A stretch of DNA of 36,449 nucleotides from Actinomycetota bacterium (GTDB lineage Bacteria; Actinomycetota; Acidimicrobiia; Acidimicrobiales; RAAP-2). The translations under genes were made by a program, and so were the position numbers. Below the pieces are notes generated by a model. The model saw nothing but the letters and a program-made list of their open reading frames with translations. It was not told the DNA's origin and did no database searches. Of the stretch, positions 25,063 to 34,702 are shown piece after piece (the stretch's first letter is position 1; each line of letters begins with the position of its first letter). The stretch covers positions 1-36,449 of the forward strand of contig JAJPJD010000050.1 in the NCBI GenBank assembly GCA_021324355.1, written 5' to 3'.

Positions 25063-25845
25063 ATGGCCATCCTGGCGGGCAAGCGGATCCTCGTCACCGG
25101 CGTCCTGACCGAAGAGTCCCTGGCCTTCGGGGTGGCCCGCCTGGCCATCGAAGAGGGGGCCGAGGTCGTCCTCACCGGCGCCGGGCGCGGCCTGCGGCTG
25201 ACCGAGCGGGTGGCCCGGCGGCTGCCGTCCACCCCCGAGGTCCTGGAGGCCGACGTCACCGTCCCCGACCAGCTCCAGGCGGCCGCATCCCGCCTCGGCC
25301 AGCACTGGGACCGCCTGGACGGCCTGCTGCACGCGATCGCCTACGCCCCGCCCGAGGCGCTCGGCCGAGGGATGTTCGGCGCCGGCTGGGACCAGGTCTC
25401 CACCGCCCTGCACGTCTCCACCTACTCCTTGAAGGCCCTGGTCGAGCACTTCGGCCCGCTGCTCGAGGCCGCAGGCCGGGCCGGCGGTGCCTCGGTGGTC
25501 GGGCTCGACTTCGACGCCACCGTGGCCTGGCCGGTCTACGACTGGATGGGCGTGGCCAAGGCCGGGCTCGAGTCCCTCGCCCGCTACCTGGCCCGGGACC
25601 TCGGCCCCAAGGGGATCCGGGTCAACCTGGTCGCCGCCGGGCCGGTGCGCACCGTGGCCGCCAAGTCCATCCCCGGTTTCGGGACCTTCGAGCAGACCTG
25701 GAAGGAGCGGGCACCGCTGGGCTGGGACGTCCACGACACCACCGCGGTGGCCAAGGCGTGCGTGGCCCTGTTCTCCGACTGGTTCCCGATGACCACCGGC
25801 GAACTGCTCCACGTCGACGGGGGGGCCCACGCGCTCGGCGCCTGA
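25063..25845 (+). CDS. inhA: Enoyl-ACP reductase (FabI/InhA type)
   Basis: This short-chain reductase uses NADH for the last step of fatty acid elongation. At 260 aa the sequence follows InhA closely: LAGKRILVTGVLTEESLAF, the catalytic pair Tyr159 and Lys166 in YDWMGVAKAGLESLARYLAR, NLVAAGPVRT, and ERAPLGWDVHDTTAVAKAC ending VDGGAH. The strip HAIAYAP (90-96) differs from the usual HSIxFAP: Ala91 matches InhA Ser94 and Ala93 matches E. coli FabI Gly93, both known drug-resistance positions. The start is ATG 25063, which matches the InhA N-terminus and follows TACCAT by 6 nt; the open frame extends upstream by 15 non-conserved residues. The gene is monocistronic, and its stop is 8 bp from the convergent chlID stop. 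Whether it elongates very long chains as InhA does is not shown. Confidence 0.92.
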   Translation: MAILAGKRILVTGVLTEESLAFGVARLAIEEGAEVVLTGAGRGLRLTERVARRLPSTPEVLEADVTVPDQLQAAASRLGQHWDRLDGLLHAIAYAPPEALGRGMFGAGWDQVSTALHVSTYSLKALVEHFGPLLEAAGRAGGASVVGLDFDATVAWPVYDWMGVAKAGLESLARYLARDLGPKGIRVNLVAAGPVRTVAAKSIPGFGTFEQTWKERAPLGWDVHDTTAVAKACVALFSDWFPMTTGELLHVDGGAHALGA

Positions 25846-25853
25846 GCCAGGCC

Positions 25854-27710
25854 TCAGCCCAGCGCGCCCTCGATCGCTCGGGCCAGCCGGGGGCCGTCGT
25901 CGGTGCCGCTGAGCGGCCCGATCGCCACGTAGCGGGCGCCCATCGCCTCGGCCAGCGCCCGGGCCAGGCCGAGCCTCCCCCGACCGCCCTCGCAGTCCAC
26001 CAGCACCGCCTCCAGCCCGCTGGCCCGGCACCGCGCTGCCGCCCGGCGAGCCGCCTCGACCGGGTCGCCGTCGCTGGCCCAGGTGGCCCGGCCGTCGGTC
26101 ACCACCACCACCACTGCCCGTCCACCCCGGCGCCGCTGCTCGAGGGCCAGCTCGCACGCCGCGTCGATCCCGGCGGCCAGGGGCGTCCGTCCGCCGGTGG
26201 TCACCTCGGCCAGCCGGGCCAGCGCGACCTCGCTGCTCGAGGTCGGCCGGAGGGCCACCTGGGCCCCCTCGCCGCGGTAGGCGACCACCGCCACCTGGTC
26301 CCGGCGCTGGTAGGCGTCGGCCACCAGGGCCAGCACCGCCCCTCGGGCCGCCGCCAGCCGCTCCGGCGCGCCCATCGAGCCGGAGGCGTCCACCGCCAGC
26401 ACCAGCACCCGGCCGGCCCGGGCGTCCCGACGGGCCACCCGGAGGTCGTCGGGCTCGACCCGCACCGGCGCCGGGGCCCGCGCCGCCGCCGCGAGCACGG
26501 TCGCCCCGACCGCCAGGCTGCCCGGCTGGCCCGCGCCCAGCCGGTCGGACCCCACCACCCGCCCGGGCGCCGCCCGATCGTCCCGCGGGGAGGGCCGCCG
26601 GCCCGGCCGGCCGCCGCCTCGGTCCCGGCCGGGCTCGAGCAGCCCGGCGATGGCCGGGGGCTGGCTCGGCTCCCGCTCGGCCAGCGCCGGCCCCTCCCCC
26701 CCGCCGCCAGCGCCCGGCGCCTCGGTGTCGGGGGCGGCGGTGCGCTCGGGCCCCGACGGCGGAGCGGGGCCGGTCGAGGCCGATCCGAAGGTCCGGCCGA
26801 CCGTCTGCTCGACCAGGCGGTCGAGGTCGGCCGGGTCGGGCGGCCCGGCGCCGAACGGTTGGCGGCGGCGGTGCGAGAGGGCCAGCGGCGCCACCACCGC
26901 CACCTCGTCCAGGCCGGCACTGGCCCGCCCCCGCCAGCCGCCCAGGGCGGCGGCCGCCCGGCAGATCACCAGGTCGGCCCGCAGCCCCTCGGCCCCCGCC
27001 GCCACGCAGAGCTCGGCCACCGCTTCGTCGACGCCTGGCTCGAGCGGCACCGGCCGAGCAGCGCGCAGTCGGGCCGCCAGCTCGGCCTCGGCCGCCGCCC
27101 AGCGGGCCACGAAGCCCTGGGGGTCGGCGTCGAACGCCAGCCGCCGGCGAACCGCTTCGGCTCGCTGCCCGGGGTCCTCGGGGGCGCGGACGGCGACCGA
27201 CAGCCCGAAACGGTCCAGCAGCTGCGGGCGGAGCTCGCCCTCCTCCGGGTTCATCGACCCCACCAGCACGAACCGGCTCGCCTGGACGACCGAGATCCCG
27301 TCCCGCTCGACCCGGCTGACCCCGGTGGCGGCGGCGTCGAGGAGGACGTCGACCAGGTGATCGGGAAGGAGGTTGACCTCGTCGACGTAGAGGACCCCAC
27401 CGTCGGCCGCCGCCAGCAGCCCGGGCTGGAGCCGGTGCTCGCCTTGCGCCAGCACCGCGGCCACGTCCACCGACCCCACCACCCGGTCCTCGGTCGCGCC
27501 CAGTGGCAGCTCGACGAAGGGCGCGCCCCCCGGGAGCAGGGACGCCAGGGCGCGGGCAGCCGTGGTCTTGGCCGAGCCCTTGTCCCCGCGGACCAGCAGC
27601 CCGCCGATGGCCGGGTCCACGGCCACCAGCACCAGGGCGGTGACCAGGTCATCCAGCCCGACCAGGGCCGACATCGGGAACACCGGAGCTGGCGGGCCAA
27701 AGGGACTCAC
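25854..27710 (-). CDS. Fused ChlI-ChlD-type chelatase ATPase, probable cobaltochelatase motor
   Basis: The 618-aa protein joins an AAA+ ChlI/BchI-like domain to a ChlD/BchD-like von Willebrand A domain. The AAA+ part (about 1-300) has Walker [10 protein letters not shown] and Walker [18 protein letters not shown], with [27 protein letters not shown] Pro/Gly-rich linker (about 320-440) leads to the VWA domain with the metal-ion site [15 protein letters not shown] and VTDGRAT. It probably powers cobalt insertion by CobN, the next gene upstream, with which it overlaps by GTGA, so a magnesium chelatase role is less likely. The start GTG 27710 has a strong GGGAGGAG 5 nt upstream. It is the last gene of the cobalamin operon. 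Confidence 0.88.
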   Translation of the reverse strand: MSPFGPPAPVFPMSALVGLDDLVTALVLVAVDPAIGGLLVRGDKGSAKTTAARALASLLPGGAPFVELPLGATEDRVVGSVDVAAVLAQGEHRLQPGLLAAADGGVLYVDEVNLLPDHLVDVLLDAAATGVSRVERDGISVVQASRFVLVGSMNPEEGELRPQLLDRFGLSVAVRAPEDPGQRAEAVRRRLAFDADPQGFVARWAAAEAELAARLRAARPVPLEPGVDEAVAELCVAAGAEGLRADLVICRAAAALGGWRGRASAGLDEVAVVAPLALSHRRRQPFGAGPPDPADLDRLVEQTVGRTFGSASTGPAPPSGPERTAAPDTEAPGAGGGGEGPALAEREPSQPPAIAGLLEPGRDRGGGRPGRRPSPRDDRAAPGRVVGSDRLGAGQPGSLAVGATVLAAAARAPAPVRVEPDDLRVARRDARAGRVLVLAVDASGSMGAPERLAAARGAVLALVADAYQRRDQVAVVAYRGEGAQVALRPTSSSEVALARLAEVTTGGRTPLAAGIDAACELALEQRRRGGRAVVVVVTDGRATWASDGDPVEAARRAAARCRASGLEAVLVDCEGGRGRLGLARALAEAMGARYVAIGPLSGTDDGPRLARAIEGALG

Positions 27711-30700
27711 CGCTGCTCCTCCCAACCCTCGCCCTCAAGCACCGCTGCCCGCAGGGTGGCCAGGGACTGGTCGGTGGGCCGCCACAGCCCCCGCTCGGCT
27801 GCCTCGAGGAGCCGCTCGGCGATCGCCCGCAGTGCCCACGGGTTCGCCCGGGCGAAGAAGGCCCGCCGGGCCGGGTCGGCCACGTAGGCCTGCGTCACCC
27901 GTTCGTACATCCAGTCCTCCACCACCCCGGCGGTGGCGTCGTAGCCGAAGAGGTAGTCAACGGTCGCCGCCATCTCGAACGCCCCCTTGTAGCCGTGGCG
28001 CTCCATCGCGGCCAGCCACTTCGGGTTGAGCACCCGGGTCCGAACCACCCGGGCCGCCTCCTCGGCCAAGGAGCGCACCCGGGGTCGCGCGGGGTCGGAG
28101 GAGTCGCCGAACAGCGCCGCCGGGGCCCGCCCGGACAGTGCCCGGGCCGCCGCCACCATGCCCCCGTGGTCCTGGAGGTAGTCGTCGGAGTCGAAGATGT
28201 CGTGCTCCCGGTTGTCCTGGTTCTTGAGCGCGACCTCGATGGCCCCCAGCCGCCGGGCGAAGGCCTCCTGGGCCGGCCGGGCCGCGCCGCCGGCCCCGTA
28301 GGCCCAGCCGCCCCAGGCCACGTAGACCGACGCCAGGTCGGCGTCGGTCTCCCATCGGCCCGACTCGAGCAACGGGAGGATGCCGGACCCGTAGGCACCG
28401 GGCGGCGGCCCGTACACCCGGGGTTCGCCCCGAGCCGAGGCCACCGGGTTCTCCCAGGGGTCCTGGGCGGCCGCGGCCAACCCCACCGCCTGGTCCAGCA
28501 GGTCGAGCACCTGAGGGAACGCGTCCCGGAAGAACCCCGACACCCGCACCGTGACGTCGACCCGGGGCCGGCCCAGCTCGGCCGCGTCGATCAGCTCCAG
28601 GCCCTCCACCCGCCCGCTGTCCTCGGACCAGCGCGGCCGGACCCCGAGCAGCGCCAGGACCTCGGCCACGTCGTCCCCGCCGGTCCGCATGGCGCTCGTC
28701 CCCCAGATCACCAGACCGACGGTGCGCGGATAGCGGCCCTCGTCGGCCAGGTGGCGGGCCACCACCCCGGCCGCCAGGGCCCAGCCGACGTCCCAGGCCA
28801 GTCGGGACGGCACCGCCCGGGGGCCGAGCGCGTAGAAGTTCCGGCCGGTCGGCAGCACGTTGGCGGCCCCCCGGCTGGGGGCGCCGCTCGGCCCGGGGGC
28901 GACGAAGCGCCCCGAGAGGGCCGCCAGCACCGCGTCCAGCTCCCCGGTGGTCTGCTCGATGGCGGGAACCAGGCGCGAGCACGCCCACCGAAGCACCGGG
29001 AGGTCTGGCACTCCCTCGCAGCGAGCCGCGTCCAGCTCCCAGCGGTGGCGCTGGCACGCCTCCAGCCAGGCCAGGCACTGGGCCTCCACCTGGTCAGTCT
29101 GCTGGCGGGACCAGCCGTCGGGTGCCAGGCCGAGGGCCCGGGCGGCCTCGGCCCGCAGCGAGGGCATCGGGCCCTGGGGCAGGCGGGTGACCGCCGCCAC
29201 CAGCTCGAGCAGCTCGCGACCGGTGGGCGGACGACCCAGGACGTGCAGCCCACCGCGAATCTGGGCGTCCTTCAGCTCGCAGAGGTAGCCGTCGACCTCC
29301 ACCAAGAGGTCGTCGAAGGCCGGATCGTCGAAGTCCCGGCCGTCCCTGCTGGCCTCCAGGCCCAGGTCGCGGTGGATCTCCGCCGCCACCAGGGCCTCCC
29401 ACACCTGCGCTCGCACTGCTGGCAGCTTGGCCGGGTCGAGCGAGGCGAGCTGGGCGTGCTGGTCGAGCAGGTCTTCCAGCCGGGCCAGGTCGTCGTAGGT
29501 GCCGGCCCTGGTGAGCGGCGGCACCAGGTGGTCGACGATGACCGCGTGGGCGCGCCGCTTGGCCTGGGTCCCCTCGCCGGGGTCGTTCACCACGAACGGG
29601 TAGACGAGCGGGAGAGCTCCCAGGGCCAGGTCGGGATAGCAGGAGGACGACAGCCCCACGCCCTTGCCCGGCAGCCACTCCAAGGTGCCGTGCTTGCCCA
29701 CGTGGACCACCGCATGGGCGCCGAACTCCTCGGCCAGCCACCGGTAGAAGGCGAGGTAGTGGTGGGTCGGGGGCAGCACCGGCGAGTGGTAGATGGCGAC
29801 CGGATCCTCCCCGAACCCCCGCGGTGGCTGGACCACCACCACCACGTTGCCAAAGCGGCGGCCCGAGAACACGAAGGCTCCCTCGCCCGCCGTGGCGCCC
29901 TCGACCGACACGGTCCCGGGCGGCGGACCCCACTGGGCCTCGATGGCCACCCTCGCGTCCTCGGCCAGCCCCTCGTACCAGGCGCGGTAGCGGGCCACGG
30001 GGAGGCGGCCGACCGCCGCTCCTGGGGGCGCTGGCTCGGGCCCGTAGACCAAGCCGTCGGCCAGCTCGGCCATGAGCACATCGGGGTCTCCCCGCGGCCC
30101 GTCCACCCGGTAGCCAGCAGCCTCCATGGCCTCGAGGAGGGCGAGCACCGACGACGGCGTGTCCAGGCCGACTGCGTTGCCCAGCCGGGCGCGCTTGGTG
30201 GGGTAGGCCGAGAGCACGAGGGCTACTCGGCGCTCGCGGAGCGGAACCCGCCGCAGCCGGCCGAGCGCGACCGCAAGGCCGGCCACCCGCTCGAGGCGGT
30301 CGGGGAGGGTGCGGTAGGCGCTGACCGCCGACCCCAGGTCGGCACCCTCGTCGACCTCCTCTTTGAACGAGAAGGGCACCGAGACGATCCGACCGTCGAA
30401 CTCCGGGATGGCGACCGACATGGCCACGTCGAGCGGGGCCAGGCCACCGGGAGCCCCGCGCCACCCCTCGGCGCTGGTGGTGGCGCAGATCGCCTGGACC
30501 ACCGGCACGTCGAGGGTCGCGAGCGCGCCCGGATCCCAGGCCTCGAGCGCCTCGACCATCGCCCCGGCCCCGAGGACCGTGGTCACCACCACCTCGGCCC
30601 CGGCCGCCCGCAGCAGGCCCACCGCGCCCGGCTCGCCACCGCCCGGGACGCCACGGAGGGAGTACGCGAACACCGCCACCGGGTCGGCGCCGGCGGCCTC

Positions 30701-31246
30701 GAGCGCGTCGCAGAGCTCGTCGACGAACCGGGTGTTCCCGGCCACCAGGTGGGCCCGGTAGAAGACGACGCCCACCACCGGCCGATCACCGCCCCGGCGG
30801 CGGTCGAGGTAGACGCCGCACTCGGGGACCAACCTCGGCGGCTCGGCCCCGAGCGCGGTCCCGAGCAGCTGGTCGGAGAGGAACCGCAGCAGCTGCTCGA
30901 GGTTCCTCTCCCCTCCCTGGACCAGGTACTCGAACGCAGCCAGCACGGTGGGCAGCGGAGCCGACGACGCCTCGGCCAGCTCGTGGTCGACCACCGCCTC
31001 GCCACCAAAGGCCACCAGCGGCACCCCCGCCCGGGCGCACGCCGCCTGGAGCTGGTCGAAGTGGCCCCAGGCCCGCCGGCCCCCGAGGAGCCGCACCACC
31101 ACCAAGGTGGCGCCGTCCACCGCAGGCAGGCCCTCGAGCCGGCCCGGGTGGGCCGCCCGCAACGGTCCGAGCTCCTCCGCCAGCCGCTCGGCCAGGGTCC
31201 GCAGGCAGAGCAGGTCCGTGTCGACGTTGGTGACGAAGAGGATCAC
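27707..31246 (-). CDS. cobN: Cobaltochelatase large subunit CobN
   Basis: CobN is the catalytic subunit that inserts cobalt into hydrogenobyrinic acid a,c-diamide in the aerobic cobalamin route. At 1179 aa it has normal length. Recognised blocks include [76 protein letters not shown], and [14 protein letters not shown] with [12 protein letters not shown]. Towards the C-terminus come [22 protein letters not shown] and [32 protein letters not shown]. The start is GTG 31246, with GGGAG 7 nt upstream, overlapping the cobQ stop (GTGA). An open frame upstream to 31408 overlaps cobQ and adds 54 low-complexity residues, so it is rejected. Confidence 0.97.
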   Translation of the reverse strand: MILFVTNVDTDLLCLRTLAERLAEELGPLRAAHPGRLEGLPAVDGATLVVVRLLGGRRAWGHFDQLQAACARAGVPLVAFGGEAVVDHELAEASSAPLPTVLAAFEYLVQGGERNLEQLLRFLSDQLLGTALGAEPPRLVPECGVYLDRRRGGDRPVVGVVFYRAHLVAGNTRFVDELCDALEAAGADPVAVFAYSLRGVPGGGEPGAVGLLRAAGAEVVVTTVLGAGAMVEALEAWDPGALATLDVPVVQAICATTSAEGWRGAPGGLAPLDVAMSVAIPEFDGRIVSVPFSFKEEVDEGADLGSAVSAYRTLPDRLERVAGLAVALGRLRRVPLRERRVALVLSAYPTKRARLGNAVGLDTPSSVLALLEAMEAAGYRVDGPRGDPDVLMAELADGLVYGPEPAPPGAAVGRLPVARYRAWYEGLAEDARVAIEAQWGPPPGTVSVEGATAGEGAFVFSGRRFGNVVVVVQPPRGFGEDPVAIYHSPVLPPTHHYLAFYRWLAEEFGAHAVVHVGKHGTLEWLPGKGVGLSSSCYPDLALGALPLVYPFVVNDPGEGTQAKRRAHAVIVDHLVPPLTRAGTYDDLARLEDLLDQHAQLASLDPAKLPAVRAQVWEALVAAEIHRDLGLEASRDGRDFDDPAFDDLLVEVDGYLCELKDAQIRGGLHVLGRPPTGRELLELVAAVTRLPQGPMPSLRAEAARALGLAPDGWSRQQTDQVEAQCLAWLEACQRHRWELDAARCEGVPDLPVLRWACSRLVPAIEQTTGELDAVLAALSGRFVAPGPSGAPSRGAANVLPTGRNFYALGPRAVPSRLAWDVGWALAAGVVARHLADEGRYPRTVGLVIWGTSAMRTGGDDVAEVLALLGVRPRWSEDSGRVEGLELIDAAELGRPRVDVTVRVSGFFRDAFPQVLDLLDQAVGLAAAAQDPWENPVASARGEPRVYGPPPGAYGSGILPLLESGRWETDADLASVYVAWGGWAYGAGGAARPAQEAFARRLGAIEVALKNQDNREHDIFDSDDYLQDHGGMVAAARALSGRAPAALFGDSSDPARPRVRSLAEEAARVVRTRVLNPKWLAAMERHGYKGAFEMAATVDYLFGYDATAGVVEDWMYERVTQAYVADPARRAFFARANPWALRAIAERLLEAAERGLWRPTDQSLATLRAAVLEGEGWEEQR

Positions 31247-32775
31247 CGACGGGCTCCCTCGGCCACGATGGCCCAGAGCGCCCCGAGGTCGAGGTGGACC
31301 TCGCAGGCGTCCGCCACCGCGTCGACGCGGCGCCGGCGCACCTCGGCGAACGGCACCGGGCTGGGCGAGAACGGCTTGCCTCGCCGGGCCGCCACCGAGG
31401 CCAGCCACCGAGCCCGGAAGGCGTCGTTCTCGAGCACCCCGTGGAGACTGGTCCCGTAGACCGCCCGGCCAGGGTCGGCCACCCCTTCGGCCTCGGTCCC
31501 CCCGATGCCGTCGGCCAGCTCGAACCAGGCTGGCTCGGCCGATGGACGTGGCACCCCGTGGTGGATCTCGTAGCCGGCCACCGCCAACCCGCTCCCCAGC
31601 TCGAGGCCGGCCCGCCGGAGGGTCCGCTTGTCCGCCTCGAACGTGGTCACCACGTCGAGGAGGCCCAGCCCCTCGACCGACCCTGGTTCGGCCTCCACTC
31701 CCAGCGGGTCCTCGATCTGGCGCCCGAGCATCTGGAAGCCTCCGCAGATCCCCAATACCGCCGGGGGCGAGCCCGAGGCCAGCGCCCCCACCAGCGCGGC
31801 ATCGAGCCGGCGGGCCCGCAGCCAGCTCAGGTCAGCCACCGTCGCCTTGGTCCCCGGCAGCACCACCAGGTCCGGGGAACCGAGCTCGGCCGGATGCCCG
31901 ACCCAGCGCAGGGCGACCTGGGGCTCGGCGGCCAAGGCGTCCAGATCGGTGAAGTTGGAGATGCGCGGCAGCCGGACCACCGCCACATCCAAGGCGTCGG
32001 CGCTCTCGTGCCCGGGACCGGCCCACTCGCCGACGGTGGGCAGCGCGAGCGAGTCCTCCGCATCGACCGCCACCCCCTCCAACCATGGCACCACCCCCAG
32101 GGCGGCGATCCGCAGGCGCCGGGCCAGCTCGGCGGGCGCGTCGGCCAGCAGCGCCGGATCGCCCCGGAGCTTGTTGATCACAAATCCTCGAACCCGGGCC
32201 CGCAGCGGCGCTGGCAGCAGCGCCACCGTGCCGAACAGGTGGGCGAAGACGCCGCCTCGGTCGATGTCGCCGACCAGGACCGCGGGGACCCCGGCGGCCG
32301 CCGCCAGCCCCAGGTTCACCAGGTCGTGGTCGAGCAGGTTGATCTCGGCCGGGCTCCCGGCCCCTTCGAGGACGACCACCTCGAAGCGCTCCCGCAACGC
32401 GGCCAGCGCGTCCAGGACGACCCCCCGGAGCTGTGCCTTGGCGGCGTGGTACTGGGCGGCGTCGAGCACCCGCCAGGGCCGACCCATGACCACCACCTGG
32501 CTCCTTCGGTCCGAGGTCGGCTTGAGCAGGATGGGGTTCATCGCCACCTCCGGCTCCACCCCGGCCGCCTCGGCTTGGGCCCCTTGGGCTCGGCCGATCT
32601 CGGCCCCCTCCACGGTCACCACGGAGTTGAGCGACATGTTCTGACCCTTGAACGGGGCCACGGCCACCCCCTGGCGGGCCAGCAGGCGGCACAGCCCTGC
32701 CACGAGCAGGCTCTTTCCCGAGTTCGACGCGGTCCCACAGACCATCACCGCGCCCTGCAGACCGAAGGGCCTCAC
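31243..32775 (-). CDS. cobQ: Cobyric acid synthase CobQ
   Basis: CobQ amidates adenosylcobyrinic a,c-diamide at four side chains using glutamine and ATP. The 510-aa protein has a dethiobiotin-synthetase-like ATPase domain with CGTASNSGKSLLVAGLCRLL (13-32). It also has APFKGQNMSLNS, LEGAGSPAEINL and DIDRGGVFAHLFGT, then LPRISNFTDLDAL. The C-terminal glutamine amidotransferase domain has the nucleophile in GICGGFQMLG and the His in YGTSLHGVLEN. The start is GTG 32775, overlapping the cobC stop (GTGA). The open frame runs further upstream to 34053 but over the aminotransferase gene, without conserved sequence. Confidence 0.97.
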   Translation of the reverse strand: MRPFGLQGAVMVCGTASNSGKSLLVAGLCRLLARQGVAVAPFKGQNMSLNSVVTVEGAEIGRAQGAQAEAAGVEPEVAMNPILLKPTSDRRSQVVVMGRPWRVLDAAQYHAAKAQLRGVVLDALAALRERFEVVVLEGAGSPAEINLLDHDLVNLGLAAAAGVPAVLVGDIDRGGVFAHLFGTVALLPAPLRARVRGFVINKLRGDPALLADAPAELARRLRIAALGVVPWLEGVAVDAEDSLALPTVGEWAGPGHESADALDVAVVRLPRISNFTDLDALAAEPQVALRWVGHPAELGSPDLVVLPGTKATVADLSWLRARRLDAALVGALASGSPPAVLGICGGFQMLGRQIEDPLGVEAEPGSVEGLGLLDVVTTFEADKRTLRRAGLELGSGLAVAGYEIHHGVPRPSAEPAWFELADGIGGTEAEGVADPGRAVYGTSLHGVLENDAFRARWLASVAARRGKPFSPSPVPFAEVRRRRVDAVADACEVHLDLGALWAIVAEGARR

Positions 32776-33746
32776 CGCTGCTCGCCCGGCGGGCACCGGT
32801 CGCCGCAGGCGGCCAGCGCCCGGTCGAGCCGTTCCAGGCCGGCCTCGTCGGGCACCGCGATCCGGACGTGGTCGGCCAGGCCAAAGGACGTGCAGTCCCG
32901 CACCACCACCCGCTGGCGGGCCAAGGCAGCTCGCAGGCCAGCGGCTCGGGGGACCAGCACGAAGTTGGCGTCCGAGGGCAGCGGGGCGTAGCCATGGCGC
33001 CGGAGCACGCCAACCAGCTCGGTGCGGGCCCGAGCCACCAGGCTCGCCCACTGCCCGACGTCCGCCCGCTCCAGCAGCTCGGGCAGGCACACCAGCGCGA
33101 GCGGCCACACCGACCACGCCGGCTGCCGCCGCTCCAGGCGCTCCTTGAGCCCTGGGGTGCCCAGGGCAGCCCCGCCGTCGGCCGGGACGACGACGTAGCC
33201 CAGCCGCAGGCCCGGGCAAGCCAGGACCTTGGTCACCGAACCCACGACCACCGACTCGGGCCGACCGGGCGCGCGCCAGCGCCCGGTGGCCAGCGGGTAG
33301 AACGCCTCGTCCCACGCCGCGGCCTGCTCGGTCGAGGCGGCCAGCCGGCCGGTCGGGTTGTGCGGGTCGGATCGGAAGCGGGGGCCCTCGGGATCGAGCG
33401 CGCCCAGGTGGCGGGCGTAGAGCGAGAACTCCGGACCCTCGACCCAGCCCCGGCCGAGTTCGGCCGCCACCAGGGCGATCGCCTCGGCGCCCCCGTTGGT
33501 CAAAAGCACCCGGTCCTCCTCCACCTCGAGCGCCCGGGCCAACGCGGTGGTGGCGCGGGCGCGGTCCAGTCGGTCGGGATAGCGGCCCACGGCGTCGGCC
33601 AGGTGCCGAGCGGCCAGTTCGGCCACCTGGGGGGCGAACGGGTTGAGGCTCACCGACAGATCGAGGATCGCTCGTCCCTCGACGCCCAGGGACCGGGCCA
33701 CCAGCCGGCCGTCGCCTCCGTGCTCGCCTGGCGGCTCGAGGGTCAC
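32772..33746 (-). CDS. cobC: PLP-dependent aminotransferase-like protein CobC (probable threonine-phosphate decarboxylase)
   Basis: The 324-aa class I/II aminotransferase-fold protein probably makes (R)-1-amino-2-propanol phosphate from threonine phosphate, the linker between corrin and nucleotide loop. It has SVSLNPFAP near the N-terminus, VLLTNGGAEAIALVA, SDPHNPTGRLA, and the PLP-lysine region GSVTKVLACPGLRLGYV. Histidinol-phosphate aminotransferase is the nearest relative, but the position between cobQ and cobD supports the cobalamin role. At 324 aa it is a little short for the family. The start is GTG 33746, overlapping the cobD stop (GTGA). Naming varies: the Salmonella counterpart is CobD. 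Confidence 0.87.
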   Translation of the reverse strand: MTLEPPGEHGGDGRLVARSLGVEGRAILDLSVSLNPFAPQVAELAARHLADAVGRYPDRLDRARATTALARALEVEEDRVLLTNGGAEAIALVAAELGRGWVEGPEFSLYARHLGALDPEGPRFRSDPHNPTGRLAASTEQAAAWDEAFYPLATGRWRAPGRPESVVVGSVTKVLACPGLRLGYVVVPADGGAALGTPGLKERLERRQPAWSVWPLALVCLPELLERADVGQWASLVARARTELVGVLRRHGYAPLPSDANFVLVPRAAGLRAALARQRVVVRDCTSFGLADHVRIAVPDEAGLERLDRALAACGDRCPPGEQR

Positions 33747-34702
33747 CGGCCGACCCCCGACCGGCCCGTGGGGCGGCGGCGCCGGAGCAGAACCCTCGAG
33801 CCCAGCCATAGACCGGCCACGCCGAGCTGCAGGACCGTGACGGCCCGAGCGAACAGGTCGAGGGCTCGCCGCACGTCGGGGGGCCCCGGCGGGCCGCCGT
33901 CCCCCAGCACCGGCCTCGGATCCTCTCGGCCGCCATAGCTGGTCGGTCCCCCGAGCGAGACCCCGAGGGCGGCGGCAAAGGCGCCCTCGGCCACCCCGGC
34001 ATTGGGAGAGGGGTGGGCGGTGGCCTCGCCGTGCCACACCCGCCAGACGGCACCGGCCCGGCTCGGCTTGGCCACGCCGACCAGGAGGGCGCTCAGCCTG
34101 GCCGGCACCCACCCGACGGCGTCGTCCAGGCGGGCCGCGCCCCACCCGAAGCGTCGGTAGCGGGGGCAGCGGTGGCCGACCATCGCGTCGAGCGTGTTGG
34201 CCGCCCGGTGCCCGAGCGCGCCCGGAGCCCCGGCCACCAGGGCCCACCAGACGGTGCCGACCACCGCGTCGGAGAGGTTCTCGGCCAGCGATTCGATGAC
34301 CGCCCGGGCCACGCCGTGCTCGTCCAATCCGGCCACGTCCCGCCCGACCAGGGCAGGCAGGGCGCGCCGGGCGGCCTCCAGGTCGCCGTCGAGGAGGGCC
34401 TGTTCCACCGTCGCGGCCTCGGCCGCCAGGGCCCTGGCCGCGCTGCACAGCGCGACCGCGACCGACAGGGCCGACCGCCGACCCAACACTCGCTGGGCGA
34501 GGGCCCCGCACAGGAGGGCCCCGCCGACCCCGATCGCAACGTAGCCGCAGCCGGCCGACCGGCGGTCGGCCCACAGCACCCCCTCGAGCCGGCTCATGGC
34601 ACGGCCGAAGGCCGCCACCGGGCGGAGCTGGGCCGGCGGCTCGCCCAACAGCCGGTCGACCGCCAACCCCAACGCGACCGGGCCGGCCCGTCCCCCTACC
34701 AT
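33743..34702 (-). CDS. cobD: Adenosylcobinamide-phosphate synthase CobD/CbiB
   Basis: This integral membrane protein attaches the aminopropanol (phosphate) linker to adenosylcobyric acid. The 319-aa sequence shows ALGLAVDRLLGEPPAQLRPVAAFGR, the conserved VIESLAENLSDAVVGTVWWALVAGAPG, RAANTLDAMVGHR, DDAVGWVPARLSALLVG, and HPSPNAGVAEGAFAAALGVSLGG. The start is ATG 34702, which lies inside the last codons of cobS: the overlap is 7 nt (ATGGTAG), unlike the 4-nt overlaps elsewhere. The C-terminus ends in a short basic stretch (LRRRRPTGRSG). Confidence 0.95.
   Translation of the reverse strand: MVGGRAGPVALGLAVDRLLGEPPAQLRPVAAFGRAMSRLEGVLWADRRSAGCGYVAIGVGGALLCGALAQRVLGRRSALSVAVALCSAARALAAEAATVEQALLDGDLEAARRALPALVGRDVAGLDEHGVARAVIESLAENLSDAVVGTVWWALVAGAPGALGHRAANTLDAMVGHRCPRYRRFGWGAARLDDAVGWVPARLSALLVGVAKPSRAGAVWRVWHGEATAHPSPNAGVAEGAFAAALGVSLGGPTSYGGREDPRPVLGDGGPPGPPDVRRALDLFARAVTVLQLGVAGLWLGSRVLLRRRRPTGRSGVGR

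Noticed and set aside
24387-31459. Very long plus-strand open frames (over 1100 codons) opposite chlID and cobN.
   Set aside because: They are antisense shadows caused by high GC, rich in Arg, Gly, Pro and His, with no recognisable motif, while the minus strand encodes intact conserved enzymes.
31243-34053. Possible CobC-CobQ fusion from a continuous minus-strand frame.
   Set aside because: The upstream part is the cobC region in the wrong frame and is low-complexity. A GTGA junction separates two complete proteins.
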